From NCBI GenBank assembly GCA_012295275.1, contig CM022670.1, positions 22,761,755 to 22,825,754 of the forward strand: DNA of 64,000 nt, read 5' to 3'. The position numbers and the translations under genes are program-made. The stretch is from Chrysomallon squamiferum (Eukaryota > Mollusca > Gastropoda > Neomphalida > Peltospiridae). Positions 44,598-58,037 of the stretch are shown here, one piece after another (the stretch's first letter is position 1; every line of letters starts with the position of its first letter). The notes below the pieces were generated by a model. It searched no databases. It was given only the letters and a program-made list of their open reading frames with translations, and was not told the DNA's origin.

Positions 44598-47268
44598 AAA
44601 AAAAGTAAAGTAAATTGCACCAAGAACAAGACAAGATAATCTGTCAAATAAAATAAAGCATGTGGTTTATAAAATATTGGCATCAAACAAATCTAAAATG
44701 TTAACACTAATCAACATTTTTATTTTTTTAATCCAAAATACTTAGGCATACAAGTTTTTCTTTATAAAGAAACAATTTTCTTAATTTTATATAATGAAGT
44801 TTTATTTTGATTAAAAGTTAAAGAAAGAAGAATGATGCACGTAGTAAATTATCACAGACATTAACAGAATCTTATGGTGGGTTTATCTTCTGTTAAGAAA
44901 TTCCTCCTCTTCATCATTAGTTATGTCAGAATGCAGATGCTTGATTTTACACTGGCAAAGAGAGAGAGAAAAAAAAAATTTACTTTTTGACTGCACAATG
45001 ACAAACGGCCAAGAGTTGTGCCAATGATATATAAAAATTTAAATTATTTTAAAGCAACTGAACTAGAAAAATAATGTGCATTTAAGAAAATGAGGAATTT
45101 CATTTTATCTTTTTTTTTCTTTATTTTAAAAATTTAAACAAAATTATTTTTATACCATTTAAAGAAAATGTCTGTGATTTATTTACTACGACAGGTTATT
45201 ATATTATTACAAATAGTCAAGGTAAAATAGATTCTGAGGATGAATAAAAATTCAGAATAGTAAAACTGTACTGTATCCATTTGTTTTGTCATTAATTATA
45301 AAAATGAAAAGTAAAAAATAGATAAAATAATAATAATAATAACAAAAATAATCAAGTGAAAAAGTAAATTAATTAAATTAATAAATAAAATAATAAAATG
45401 CAAAACCAAATACCTGAATTTATTTTTTTCAAAATATAAAATTGTAACTTAAAAAATTCTTACCTTTTTTGTCTCTGAATATTCTGGTGTGAAACAAAAA
45501 AAAAAAAAAAAAAAAAAAAAAATAATAATAATATTTATAATAAATAAATAAAAAAAAAATAATAATAATAATAATAATAATAATTTGATAGTTTAAGATT
45601 TGCTTTTAAATAATGTATTAACTGAATTCATTAATTAGAATTGGTTATAATTATTATCATTGTATTCAATGAAGAACATTTTTAATTTTTAAAGAAATTA
45701 ATTATAATGTAATTACACACGTGAAAAAACAAAACAAAACAATTAATGGTAATCAATGAACCAAATCACTAGGTTTTATTCACCTATTAATGTATCAGGT
45801 TTTTTTATGTTTAGAAAAGTGATACTAACCTTCTTTGCATTTTCTGACTGATTCTGAAAAATAATAAAATTTATAAACATTTAACTAAGTTCTGTGTACT
45901 TTTATTTTAGAAATGTATAAATGAATAAAAACTAAACAAAACACATATTAATTCAATTAAACATTATTACCACTACATTTAGCTTTTATACAATATTTAC
46001 TTCTTCAAGTCTGAAGAAAAATAATTAAACATTTAAAAAACTCCACAAAAAAAAAAAAAAAAATTTATTTTTACCTAGAACATTAATACTTTAATAAATA
46101 ATTCTAAAATATGAGGATAATTTCATTTTATGGACTGGATTTAAAAAAAAATGAAAAAAAAAAATGAGATTTTTGTTTTTAATCAAGTAAAAATGTAATA
46201 GAGTGAATCTTACCAGAGACGCTTGTGTTCTGAGAAACTGGTCAATGACCAGCCATTTTTCTTTAACTTCATCAACCTGCTTGTTTTTGAATGGATCCCG
46301 CACTCGAACTTTGATTTCAAGTTTCCCTCCTACAGATTTACGACCATCCATCAGCTGAAAAAATTAAATAAAAGAAAAATGACAGACAAGAGAATGAAAT
46401 TAATTTTAAGAATAAAATTATCAAAATAAATGTACACCAATCATTTTTATTTTATGTTTTTGCTTTTGTTAAATTGTAATGGAAAGCAGGTAATTCTAAA
46501 TAACAAACTTTAGTAATATATTGCAGAGAGTAATCATAATATTTCAAATTAAGCTTAGGTCTATGGCTTAAATTAATTATAAAACAATCTCCCTTATATA
46601 GAATTATAAATAAACAAGAGACATGACAAAAAATGAAAATACTGCAAACCAGTTAAGGAGTTCCTGATGGAATGGAAAGTAAAGAAAATGCACACTGGTT
46701 AAAATGAACCAAATATAGAGAAGAAGAAAAAGAGAAGAGAATTTGAAGAACTTACATCATAGCTATCATGTAAAGTACACTGATTGTCTAGGGGCATCAG
46801 TTTGACATTCACTGTACCAAGCAGTTTATCACCTTTCAGAAATCCCCTGCAAAATATCAATTAATATTTATTGAATACTTGCTATTCTTTTATTTAAAAA
46901 AAAATATTCCAGATATGTCAAAAATACATCTTTCAAATTAAAAGGAACTTGTATTTAAAAATAATTAAATAAATCAAATCAAATCAAAATAAAATAAAAT
47001 ATTTTTCAATTTTTATGAGACTTCTTTTTAGTAATGTATGATAGTGATAGTTAATACCTTTTATAGAAAATATCTAATTTAATTCCTTTCCTGTCCACAA
47101 CTCTTGCAAAGGCTCGAGCTTTCGGTTTATCTGCAGTACAACTTTTTCGTCATATTCTAAAATATTTTAAAACACATTTAAATACTGCTTGCTGTTATTT
47201 AATCTAATTATCTAGAAAATATCTCAGGAATTCATTGAAACTGTATAAACCTAATGAGGACTTCTATG

Positions 47269-47312
<44 letters not shown>

Positions 47313-50300
47313 TATAATGATACATACACAGATACATACATAAATAAATAAATGATGCCACACAAACATACAAATATACCAACATCAAGCCAGCCCACTT
47401 CGATAGATCAAGACTCATTTATTGAAAGACAATTACAAAAATCATGATTTTTAATACCACTGTTTTCTTAGGTCCCACAATATAATAGATAAAAACAGAA
47501 AACAAGGACAAAAAGATAACAAGAAAACCCTGTCATATTAAAAATGATTAATACCTGGATTTATGCTACCCTTAACTGTGTCAAACTTCTTTTCTTGTGG
47601 ATCCTCCTGAAAATATTTATCTTACGTTCACAAAAACATCAACTCATTTATTAAAATAGTTCAGATATTACATCATACTGGATAATACTGGATATCATCA
47701 GAATGTTATGACTGAAAAGGTAAAACTGTATTTTTAAAATAACTAAATTTAAAATGAAAGATTCTGTGATTTACGCTATTTGTAAAACTGTTGTAACCAG
47801 ATTAGATATCCACAATTGCTGTTTAGTCGTTTTTTGCTTTTTAAAATAAACTCAAAATAACAGATGTTATTTTTCTCATAAATAATCTATATTTCCTCAA
47901 ACTATTATAATTTTGCTTTATAAATAGCAAAATTAACAAAAAGTAAGGAATTTTGTTTAAACTTGAAAATTAGTACAGCAAAGTACATAGAAAAATCAGG
48001 TTAATACTCACATTGGGATAAGGAAGCTCACATTTTACATATGTATCCAAATCTTTTTCTGAAAAACCTTGAAAAAAAAAAAGAAACAAAGAAAAACTAA
48101 AAAAAATATCAATTTTAAAAAATGATCTTAATGTAAATGAACAAATTAAACAAATAAAAAAAAAGAGAGAATTAATCTATATATAGTAATAAGATCAAAT
48201 GTGAGAATGTTATGTTGTTACTACATTTTATTACCATTTAAAATTAATATTGTTACTTTGATTGACTAATGTATAAACATCATCTGAACAGAAAGTAAAA
48301 TGAAAAAATAAAACAACAATGAACATTAATAATATACTTACCATTTGGTAGATGATACTGTATTCCTCTAATGACATTTAATTCCATCTCTCCATCTCCT
48401 AAATCAGTGTTAGTTCTGAAAAGTTAGACACAAAATTAAAAAAAATAATAAATAAACATAACACTGAACTTTAATAAAACAAATAAATAACAAAAGTTTT
48501 GGTAAACAAAATTTAAAAAAAAAAAAAAAATTTAGCTTCATGAAAAAAAGAGTTAAATCATTAAGAATCACCCAAAACAAATTTGTTTAAAAATATCAGA
48601 ATAATTTTAAAATTTACCATTAACCAGTGTATAATTTTAAATTTAATTTCTACTACTGATAATTATTGATAATTTTAATTGTTTAATTCAGAGGACAAAA
48701 ACTAACCTAACTACTGAAAAACATTTTGTCTCATAATGAAACTTAGGAACTGGGTCACCATGGAGAGAGGCATTTTTTAAGGCATCAAGATCTTTCCTAC
48801 AGCTGTCTTCTAGTTTCTGAAATCTGAAAATAACCACTTAATTATAGGTCACAATTGTTAATAAAGAAAAAATATTTCCATCATTTATTTAGTTTTCCCT
48901 TTGGCAAATTCAATAAATTAATTGCAAAGCTAAATGTTTTCTTTTTTGTAAAACATCCAACTACAGTGATAACAACCAAAAATTAAATATAATGATCACA
49001 AACCACAAAAAACTATACAATTAAAACCGAGTTTAAATAAAAGTAAATTTCATTTCAGTTCATGTGTTTTTCAACAGATAAGTTGTTTTTTTTTTTGAAT
49101 AATTATATCATCTGTTTAAGTTTTTTAAAGAAGACATTTAATGCACGAAAGCGACGTTTCAGCAAATTAATAGTAATTTAATAATAAATATAATTTAATA
49201 AAAAAAAAAAAAAAAAATTATTTTCTTTAAATTAAGGAAATTGTGAAGTGTCTTTTTGAAAACTAGTTTGATTGTGTGAAGAAATTTTATTTTATTTTAT
49301 TTTAAAAGAATGACAATGTTTATAAAACAGCAGATGATCTTACCTTTCGGCAGATGCCACATCTCCAAGTTTTCGGAAGTGTTGAGAGTTTGTGGCACAT
49401 ATCTGAAAGTAAAGGAAAATAACAAAATGATGCAAAATAAAATTATTGTGAACTCACTCAGCTGTTATCTAGTATTAACAGTTCACTCACTAGATGAAAT
49501 AATTAAATTATCTTTTCAATAATTTTCAAAAATCATCTAGGCACCCTAATATAGTTCTATCAAGTGTGTTGCTACTAAAATCAATGCACCTTAATTGGGT
49601 TCTTTAAAGGTATTTTTGTTAAAATCAACACAGGTTAATCTCATTCTTTAAATGTGTTTCTATTAAAATCACCCGAATCTGAATCATTTAAGTGTTTTTA
49701 TTTAAATCAATATGACTTTAAAGTGACTTTAAAATAAACACACCCTAATCTGGTTTTTTAAGTCAGTTTCCAGCTTGGTGAAAACCTCTGTTCTGTCACC
49801 TGTTGGTGTGCAGTCTTCAGGGGAGACAATTACAAACTTGTCCGCTTCACCTGGCACGTTTGGTGATGGTGGGACCTAGAAATTTTAATAAAATACATTT
49901 TAATTATTAATAAACAAGTTCTGATGTATAAAGTGCCAAAAGAATAAACGTCAAATTTTAAAACAAATAAACAAAAACAAGTAAGATGATAATTAATGAC
50001 TGTCAAAAATTGTTGCTGCAGCATAATCTAAAAATGGTAAAATCAAATACCTAAAGAATAGCAATTCAGAATTTTAAATCAGCATTGATGTGTGTTTGTT
50101 CTTATGTCAGTGTCTTCATGATCACAGAATTATATTTTACTGAAAACATGAATATTAAAGTTACATTGCAATTTTTTTTTTAGAAAAAATATTTACAGCT
50201 GATGAAGAAGAAGATTACACCTACATCAAATGAAATAATTTTTTTCCTATTACCTGAGACAAGTCAATTGGAAATCCACTTTCACAAGCTTGTATCATTG

Positions 50301-53300
50301 GCTCCAAACCCTTGGAAAAAGAAAAGAAAAATTCAGTAATAATAATAATAATAATAATAAAATTTAAATTATCTTTCATTAAATATAAAGCCATTTAAAA
50401 TTTCCATTATTACATAATGTATAATGGAAAAGCAAATACAACAAAAAACAACAACAGTGCAAATATCTGTAAACAATTGTTAGAAAATATAAAATTTTAA
50501 GTTTAAACATTACAGATTAAAGACAATGATGTATATCAAAAATGCAGTATCCTGTCATTATTAATGCTTAATTCATTAAACCAATAGAATCTACCAAAAT
50601 TAGTATTTTTCTCTTTGCTAATTTGAATAACAATTTTGAAAAGAATGACTCTTTAAATATATCAGACCTAAAAGAGATGTTTCAAAATTATAAACCCTTA
50701 TCTAACAAGACTTTTATGAAATTTACAAAGACTGAAGAAAATTCCAGTCTTTCTACAGACCTTCATGAACCGGAGATATTTCTTTGCTAACTCAATGTCA
50801 GCATTTTTCTTGGCTGTTAAAGCCGCTTCTTTGAATTCTGCGTAACGCTCTTTGAGAAATGTTTCCTGCTGTTGAGACCGTGTAGAGTAATTCTTTCTTT
50901 GTGCTGAAAATATGCATTTTCAACTGTATCTCATTTACATTATTTACAAAGTTTTGTTTTTTAAATTTCAAGCTGTCAGGTAATCTTGTTTCTGTATAAG
51001 ATGAGGAAAACACAACATGTAACTGATATTTGAGTTGGTAGTAGGTTATCAAAATATTATTTATAGATCTGTTGATAAAAAGTTTGTACAATATTAGCTG
51101 TCACCAGTTTCACTGATAAGTAAAAAAAAAATAACAGATTTCCACAACAGAAGAAAATAATCCCACAATTAATTAAGACATTTAGATTCTGTTCTTGTAT
51201 CTACGTTACTATTAAGAAAATTGTTTAAATATTAAATGTGGCCCATTATTTTCTAGATATTCACATATAAATGTAAATATTAACACATATTAATGTAAAC
51301 TTTAATCAATGATGACATACAAGCCAGCCTGTTAATCTGTTGTTCACTGTACTCTTTTGGTCTGGCAGCCTGTCTGGGTGCAGGTGCTGGTACTGATGCT
51401 GTTGACCTAGGTGATGCAGCAGTTTGCTGTGGAGGTTGTGGAGCTTGTTGCCGTGGTGATGGAGCACCAGTGGGTGCTGGGTTGTGATTTCTGACTTTCA
51501 GGGACTGAGGCAGACACTTGAGGTCTGGCACTTGTTGAAAATGGTATTGCTGCATAACCTGCAATTAGAAACAATCATGTTATAATTAGAAACAAAAAAA
51601 CAACAAAAAAAAACAAAAAAAAAGATTCAGCAAAAAATTAATCATTTAAATATATTTTGAATAAATAATTTCTTCTGCAGCTTTTATGTGTTTGTTCAAA
51701 AATCTATTTGCTCTTTTGATATAACTTTAACAAAATTTATTTGCTTTACCTACATCATTAAACATCTATAATATTTAATTTATTTACAACCACATGCAAA
51801 AAATAAACATGTATTGTCATTACAATAATTTTTATTAATGATATATATTTTCACAAAATCATAATTTTAAACGAAGCTGAACAAACCTGGTGGTGTTGGT
51901 AGTTCATCAAAGTCAACATGCTTCCCAGCTTTGTAAGCTTTCATGGCATCTTGGTATTGCTAAAAACAGAACAACAAATAAAAACATAAATCTCACTTGT
52001 GTATTACCAATATGACAAATAAAGTCATATCAAAAATAATAATTATTTGTATTCTTCAGAACACATCTATTTGCAAATTGTATATTCAGGTGATGCTTGC
52101 CTAAAAACATAAATTACTAACTGCATACTATCCATCTATTTGTAATTTTAGATAAAAAATAATGTTATGATAAAAAAACAAAAAAAAAACATTCAGCCCC
52201 TATAAATCCTCTCCAGCATTTTAGTTTAGCGTTATAATTATTATCAAAAATTGGTCAATAACAGTAAATAAAATAGTAAAAGTATACAACAAAAATGGTC
52301 AAGTAATGGACCTCCATTTTACTTTACCTTGACAATTCTGCCCATTCTTCGAGCCTTGCCCGATTCTCCAGCATTCTTGGCGTCTGTCTCTGCAGACTTG
52401 TACTTCTCCAGACGCTGCTGTAATGCTTCTTCCACAGACTTTGGTGCATCAGGGGCATTAAACATTTTTTTCTCTTCTGTGAAATTATCACACAAACCAA
52501 TTACCATTTTAAAATTTAGTGATTAATAATAAGAGTAATATTTTTATAGTTCAGCTGAAATCTTTTCCTAACTAAAATTAATTTAACAGGAAAACATTAA
52601 GAAAAAAGAAGAAGAAAAACAACAACAACAAAAAAATAAAAATAAATTAATAAAAAATAAAAAACATTAATAAAATGAAAATCAGAATTTAACCCGGTAA
52701 CTATCTTATGTTGTGATAAACGTTTTTACTTATACCCAAATATTACTAATCAGATATAGTATTAACAGATAACAATTTCTAACTATTTCTATTTGCTATT
52801 TACAACAAAATCAGAAACAATAAAAAAAAAAAATTTAATCCTTAATTCCCAAATCCAGCATCAGATTAATCACTGTTCTGAGATGAATCGTAAATATTAA
52901 TCTTTTGTTTCTGGCTAAAAGACTTCCTGACAGCTAGAATATGTTTACAATATTTAATAAGACTATGAAAAATAGTACTGAACCTTCTGCTGAGAGAGCT
53001 GGAGGCATGTCGTCTGCTTCTGGTTCAGTTAATGGGGATCCCTGCTGACTGGACATTTCAAATCTTGTTTGGGAAGGAGAAGCAATTTCCTTTGCCTGAT
53101 TTCTCTGTGGTGCAGAACCTGTTTAAAAAAAGAAAAGAAAACAGAACAATTATAAATTGTTTAAATAATCTAGAATTTTTTTTTACCTTCTATAAAGCAT
53201 CAAAATATGTGTAAATGTTGATTAACAAATGCTTTCTTTTACTGTACTGATTAATACAAATTTAGTCTGAGTGAAACTATGGATCAAACTGTAAATATTT

Positions 53301-56300
53301 GATTTGTATTATATTTTACACAGATGACATTGTTTTAAATGTTATTCTACCACTGGAAATATCACATGAATGTCGTTCAAACATTGTACTCTTACTGACT
53401 TTTGTAATAAAACTTTTAAATAACGTTCAGCAATTTCATTAAATAAATAAATTCTGGTTAGAATCCATTAGGTAAATAAACATTTATATCTTAGAGTTTA
53501 CCAGTGAATGCCAAAATATTCATATAAAAATAAACATTAAATAGTGAATTCCTCACTCTCAAGTTCTGGAGGTGGAGGAGGCATCTGAGATAAATCAATG
53601 GGTTTCCCTTCTTCAGCTGCAAGTATCACACTATCAAATTGCTGCAATGAAAAAGTTCTATTTAATACCATTATTAAAATGCTATGTATTAAATGAGCAT
53701 AAATTAGGTCTTTTAAATCCACAACATAAATAAAATCCAGAACAGTGGGTTTTATTAACATACAGAAACTAAAAAGTCTTAATTTTTTCATTTTATAATA
53801 CTTGTATGAATTTAAATTTCTTTCGAGGACAGAATATTAAATATTAAACAATTCATTTCTAAAATATTTCTAATCCATTTTTAATTATTGTTAAACTTTC
53901 AGATGCCTATAACCTGCTCATTTAATGTCCTGGTATCAGATTGTGGTAGTAATATTCTCATTATCTTACCTTTAATATTTTGACATATTTTGAGGCAGTT
54001 TTCATGTCATTGTTTTTCTTTGCTTCAAGGGCAGCATGTTTGTACTGGTCACGACGTGATGATAACATCTTGTGTATTTCATAATCTAATAAAACATCAT
54101 TTAAACCTTTAGTGAAAAGAAGCATACAGAAATAAAGAATTTAATGCAGAACAATTTTGCCTAAGATTACAACCTTTTGACAGTTACTAAATACAGTTGC
54201 AGAAAAAACGTTAGTTTAATATTTTGGGCTTCCTTATAAGGTGAATGAATTAAAAGATTTCATTTTATTTAAAATAAGTGAAGTGAAAAGAAAAATATAT
54301 TATTAACAAATATTGCTTAATTAATAAAAATATGTTTCTTTGTTTTTGGATGTCCTTCTGAATTATTATTAAGATATTTTAAATTTTTTTTAAAAAGAAT
54401 AATAATTTTCACAGAATAAATCCTAAATTTTATTTTTAATAAAACAACTCTTATAAAATTTCTCCATCAAGTATTTACAAGGTAAACAATTAATAAATGA
54501 CCACTGATGATTAATTTAATATAAAAACTGTATCATTTTTATTAATGCTTTTATACTTGATGTTGCAGTAGATGTTGAGTCAGTCTGTAAATGACCTTTT
54601 GCAGGGACTGGAGCTGGAGGTGATACAGGGACTGACGTTGTAGTGGGAGTAGTGGTAGCTGAAGGATGTGATCCTGACGTTGCCAGATTTTTAGGTGCAG
54701 ATACATTCACAGCTGTGTGGTTAACAGCTGGCTGTGTTACAGGTGATGGTAATTTTGCTGATGGTGGTGGTACTAAAAAATATGTACGATTCAAAATTTG
54801 ATTTTAACAAGAGAATAAAAATGTTGAGGATGAAAACACAATTAAAAGTATGTATTTACAGTTTAAATCCTTTTCTTAATTTATCCTATCAACATATCTC
54901 CACTCAATGAATATTTGATGTTTAACACATTTAATACAAAAATAAACATTTATATTATGAAAAATTAAAACCTTAATTATATTTTATGTTTAACAGAAAA
55001 ACAAAAAATATAATTAAAAAAACAATTTAGGAACTAAATAAAAATGTTTTTTTTATTTGGTCAGTGAATTTCTTTTTATTTTCAGATACTGTAATGCTAT
55101 GTTACCAGGAGCAGGTTTTTTTGCTGGTGAAGCCTGTGTCTCTGGCTGCTGTTCCACCTGCTTGTGTGCTGGAGACAGAGATGGAGAGGGTGTGGATGAA
55201 CCCACAGCTACAGTAGGTGGAATTTCACTCTCGTCAACTGCCTTTCCACTCTTAGCTCTTCTTAACAAATCATTCAGTGTCTGAAATTCAAAAATAAACA
55301 TTAAATAGCAAATGCCTCACTCTCAAGTTCTGGAGGTGGAGGAGGCATCTGAGATAAGTCAATGGGTTTCCCTTCTTCAGCTGCAAGTATCACACTATCA
55401 AATTGCTGCAATTCAAAAACTGTTTAAAAATTGCAAACCTCAAAACAATCAAAATATTAAAATCTAAATTCAAGACAAATTGTTATAAATTTAACTTTCA
55501 ACATAAAAATAAAAATACTGCAAAATATTGATCAAAAATAAAATTGGAATATTCGACATAATGCCTCCAAAATTTACATAAAATAAAGAGTACTTGAAAT
55601 ATTTAACAAAAGGTTTCACAGAATTATAATTCTATTATGAAATTACTCTGATATTCTAACCTTTAAACCTCTGTCAAGTCGTCTCTGTTTTGAGCTGTCT
55701 CCTGCAGCTTTTGCATTAGCAAATGCTTGAGAATATAAGGACATCCTTTCCTCTATTACAGATAAACAGTTTTCACTGGTTGACTTCTGTAAAGTGTTGT
55801 CAGCAGAACTTGGAGATAACTTGGACACATCTTCTTCTTCTGTTGTTAGTTCATTTAGTTCAGCCTGGAATTTTAAAAAATCACTGAAAATCAAAACTGC
55901 TTTTATTGCCATTAATTCTGTTATGCAAATTTAAAAAATATATTTGTCTCAGGACTGGCTTTTTCCTAAAGACAAATTTGAGAAATTTTGTTCCTTTAAT
56001 AGATGACAAGATGTAAGTAGATAAAGAATGTAAATAAAAATATTCTAGATAAATAGACTCATGATCTATCACTAGACAAGACTACAATGATGAAAGCTAA
56101 ATAAAATATTTTTATTTTTAACCTTCAAACTTTTCCTAAATATTTTTAAATATTTCCATGAAAAAAGAGGCAGAGAGAGATATAAATAAATAAAGGTAAA
56201 TACCAATAGATCAGGATCTTCAGTATCTGAAAGTTCTTCATCACTCGCGTAATCCCTCAAACTTTCAGCAACCATTTTTGCTAAATCCACTTCAGCAGGA

Positions 56301-57337
56301 CCTTGAAATAACAAATATTCTTTTTATGAATGTTCTTTGAATAAATACATTATGCTAAACAATACTAAATATTTTAATATATAATTTAACAAAATAGTAA
56401 AACTGTAAAATTATCTTAATACTTAAAACAATAAAAACTGAGAGTAATTTACCCCAAAAAGATGCTATAAACATATAATGACAAATACAAATATGCTGCC
56501 CTTGAAGGAAAAAAAACCCCAATGACATGAAAACTACCACCAGCTATGTCAACATATTAAATGTAAGATCAACAGAGTATTAATACCACTATTTAATATC
56601 AGAACATTAAATGAGCAGCTTATAGAATGATTAAAGATAATTAAATATGGATTAGAAACAATTTAGATATGAACTGTTTAATATTCTGTTTGCAGAAGAA
56701 ATTTAAATTTATATGGGTGTTATAAAATGAAGAAAATAAGAATTTTTTTATTTCTAAATCGTAATAATACCCACTGTTCGGAGTTTTTTTTTTTTTTTTT
56801 TTTTTTGTTTTAAGGGATTTAAAGAAAAAAGTTTTCAAGATTGTCTTTAAACTCTATTTGTGTTAATACTTTTAATTGTGAAAGATACAATACACAAAAT
56901 AATGGTACCTTTCCTTTTTGGTGCAGCTGACTTTTTAGGAGCAAGATTCTTCTGTGGACTTTTTTCTTCTCCGGTTAGTGCAGCTAATTCTGCTTCCAAA
57001 TCTTCATCACCCTCCAGATCGCCACACATATTCTCGATCTGGTTTATTTGACCTGGTATCCCTAATCCCATCTAGAAACAAACAATCCATATATATATAA
57101 AGTGTTAAATTTTTTAGATCATAGATCTTAAAAATGCTGTTTTAATCGTAGTGTATAACATACCATATCAATTTATAAAAACGAAATAACGAATTTCTGC
57201 AACCTACGGAAACATCTTCAGTAAACATAAAGAGTAACATTTTAGTATTAATTTAGAAAACCGTATACCTGATTCATTAATTCTGCACCTTTTCGTTTTG
57301 GTGGCTCCCCAGAGACTTTCTTAGTAGAACCAAGCAT
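40317..57337 (-). CDS. CC2D1: CC2D1 (coiled-coil and C2 domain-containing 1; lgd family)
   Basis: An ESCRT-III (CHMP4)-binding regulator of endosomal sorting, single-copy relative of vertebrate CC2D1A/CC2D1B and fly lgd. Exons in order: 57337-57269, 57071-56909, 56301-56204, 55864-55661, 55280-55106, 54772-54557, 54085-53970, 53641-53557, 53118-52984, 52476-52328, 51959-51887, 51558-51321, 50903-50761, 50310-50254, 49875-49744, 49402-49344, 48823-48707, 48415-48342, 48067-48012, 47606-47555, 47156-47058, 46846-46756, 46354-46214, 45853-45830, 45483-45464, 43117-43060, 41382-41253, 40823-40699, 40355-40317. About 1045 codons. Visible: an acidic N-terminus (CGDLEGDEDLEAELAALTGE), four DM14 repeats (for example MSLYSQAFANAKAAGDSSKQ and YKSAETDAKNAGESGKARRM), Pro-rich linkers, a C2 domain (YVKCELPYPN to GKLEIKVRVRDPF) and a C-terminal coiled coil ending FPDLL. 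Two apparent one-base frame breaks lie in the 51558 and 47156 exons. Confidence 0.95.
41253..41382 (-). other. CC2D1: CC2D1 coiled-coil exon
   Basis: This exon encodes the heptad-like stretch SLTQLQTLKHKSSLLQEKIE and begins the C-terminal coiled coil. Phase 0 in, phase 1 out. It is the exon downstream of the long A/T-only intron. Confidence 0.85.
41383..43059. repeat. A/T-only low-complexity intron (strand-skewed)
   Basis: Almost the whole 1.7-kb CC2D1 intron is built of AAT, AAAT, AATAA and A runs on the plus strand; G and C are rare. In the transcript (minus) sense it is U-rich. It produces spurious Phe/Tyr/Leu-rich ORFs. Confidence 0.9.
44883..44951 (-). other. CC2D1: Possible alternative last exon of CC2D1
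   Basis: On the minus strand an acceptor (tttgccag) opens a 69-base frame, CKIKHLHSDITNDEEEEFLN then RR and stop. Joined to the microexon 45853-45830, which ends in phase 0, it stays in frame and would end the protein before the coiled coil. The main chain skips it. No transcript evidence is available. Confidence 0.3.
45464..45483 (-). other. CC2D1: 20-bp CC2D1 microexon
   Basis: Bounded by acceptor caccag and donor gtaag on the minus strand. It is needed to bring the 45853-45830 exon (24 bp, phase 0) into the phase of the 43117 exon. Both microexons sit between the C2 domain and the coiled coil. Confidence 0.7.
47271..47308. repeat. (CA)n microsatellite in CC2D1 intron
   Basis: About 19 CA units. 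Confidence 0.95.
53557..53641 (-). other. CC2D1: CC2D1 exon, second half of DM14 domain 2
   Basis: 85 bases, phase 0 in and phase 1 out, encoding QFDSVILAAEEGKPIDLSQM then PPPPPELE. It follows the exon ending KYVKILK and completes DM14-2. Its near-copy lies at 55321-55405. Confidence 0.9.
55321..55405 (-). other. CC2D1: Duplicate of the DM14-2 exon inside the DM14-1 intron
   Basis: 84 of 85 bases match 53557-53641; the one difference (taag for taaa, plus strand) is silent. Its acceptor (ttgcag) and donor (gtgagg) are intact, and identity runs on into the donor-side intron (taaacattaaatag). It sits between the exon ending RRLDRGLK (55661) and the exon starting TLNDLLRRAKSGK (55280). Phases (0 in, 1 out) equal those of the TLNDLL exon, so either can follow RGLK. 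Including both would frameshift into a stop (N-T-E-stop). Confidence 0.85.
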
Positions 57338-57480
57338 ATTAATAAGGAATAAGTATTTCTAATATAAAAAATATTCTTTTAACGATAAACCATCATCCGA
57401 GCAATGCGGAAGTAAAGTTATGTCCCCTGATTTCATCAGTAACTCTTTCTTTGCGGTGTATTTCTTAATCTCCAAAATGA
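57338..57480 (-). promoter_or_regulatory. CC2D1 5' flank
   Basis: Region upstream of the CC2D1 ATG. It contains an ETS-type word, cggaagt, at 57405-57411 (plus strand), common in housekeeping promoters. No TATA box is seen. Weak support. Confidence 0.25.
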
Positions 57481-57796
57481 AACGAAAACTAGTTGCTTAC
57501 TTTGTTAAAATTATAACGTATCATTTATTTTATTATTAAAACTTTTTAAAATATATATTTACATGAAAATTATTTTTATTTTAATTCAAAGGATTTGAAA
57601 GGAATCAAAGCTGTACAGGGCAGGACGGTGTTAAAATATGACAATTTAATACATTTGAATGAGTATTTCTTTAAAAGAATAAAGCTCGTACACTTTTAAA
57701 TTGCAAGCTAGAAGGCTGTTTTAATATGATCAGAGTTAATAATAAAATGAAAATTTTATGCATAATGTTTACCATACTAAAATCTATGAATGATTA

Positions 57797-57841
<45 letters not shown>
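57797..57841. repeat. (ATT)n microsatellite
   Basis: About 15 ATT units. Confidence 0.95.
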
Positions 57842-58037
57842 TTGCATTTCAGAATTAATATATCTCCGGAGCTTAATCACATATCGCATCCATTAAATCC
57901 ATTTTAGAGAAAATGTGCAGTAGAAAACACTAATGATTTAGAATTTTACATTCAGACAAATAATATTATGATCAGATAAACTATTTACACAAGCTGTTTT
58001 CTCGATAGACGGAATACAGAGACCTGTGTACATAAAG

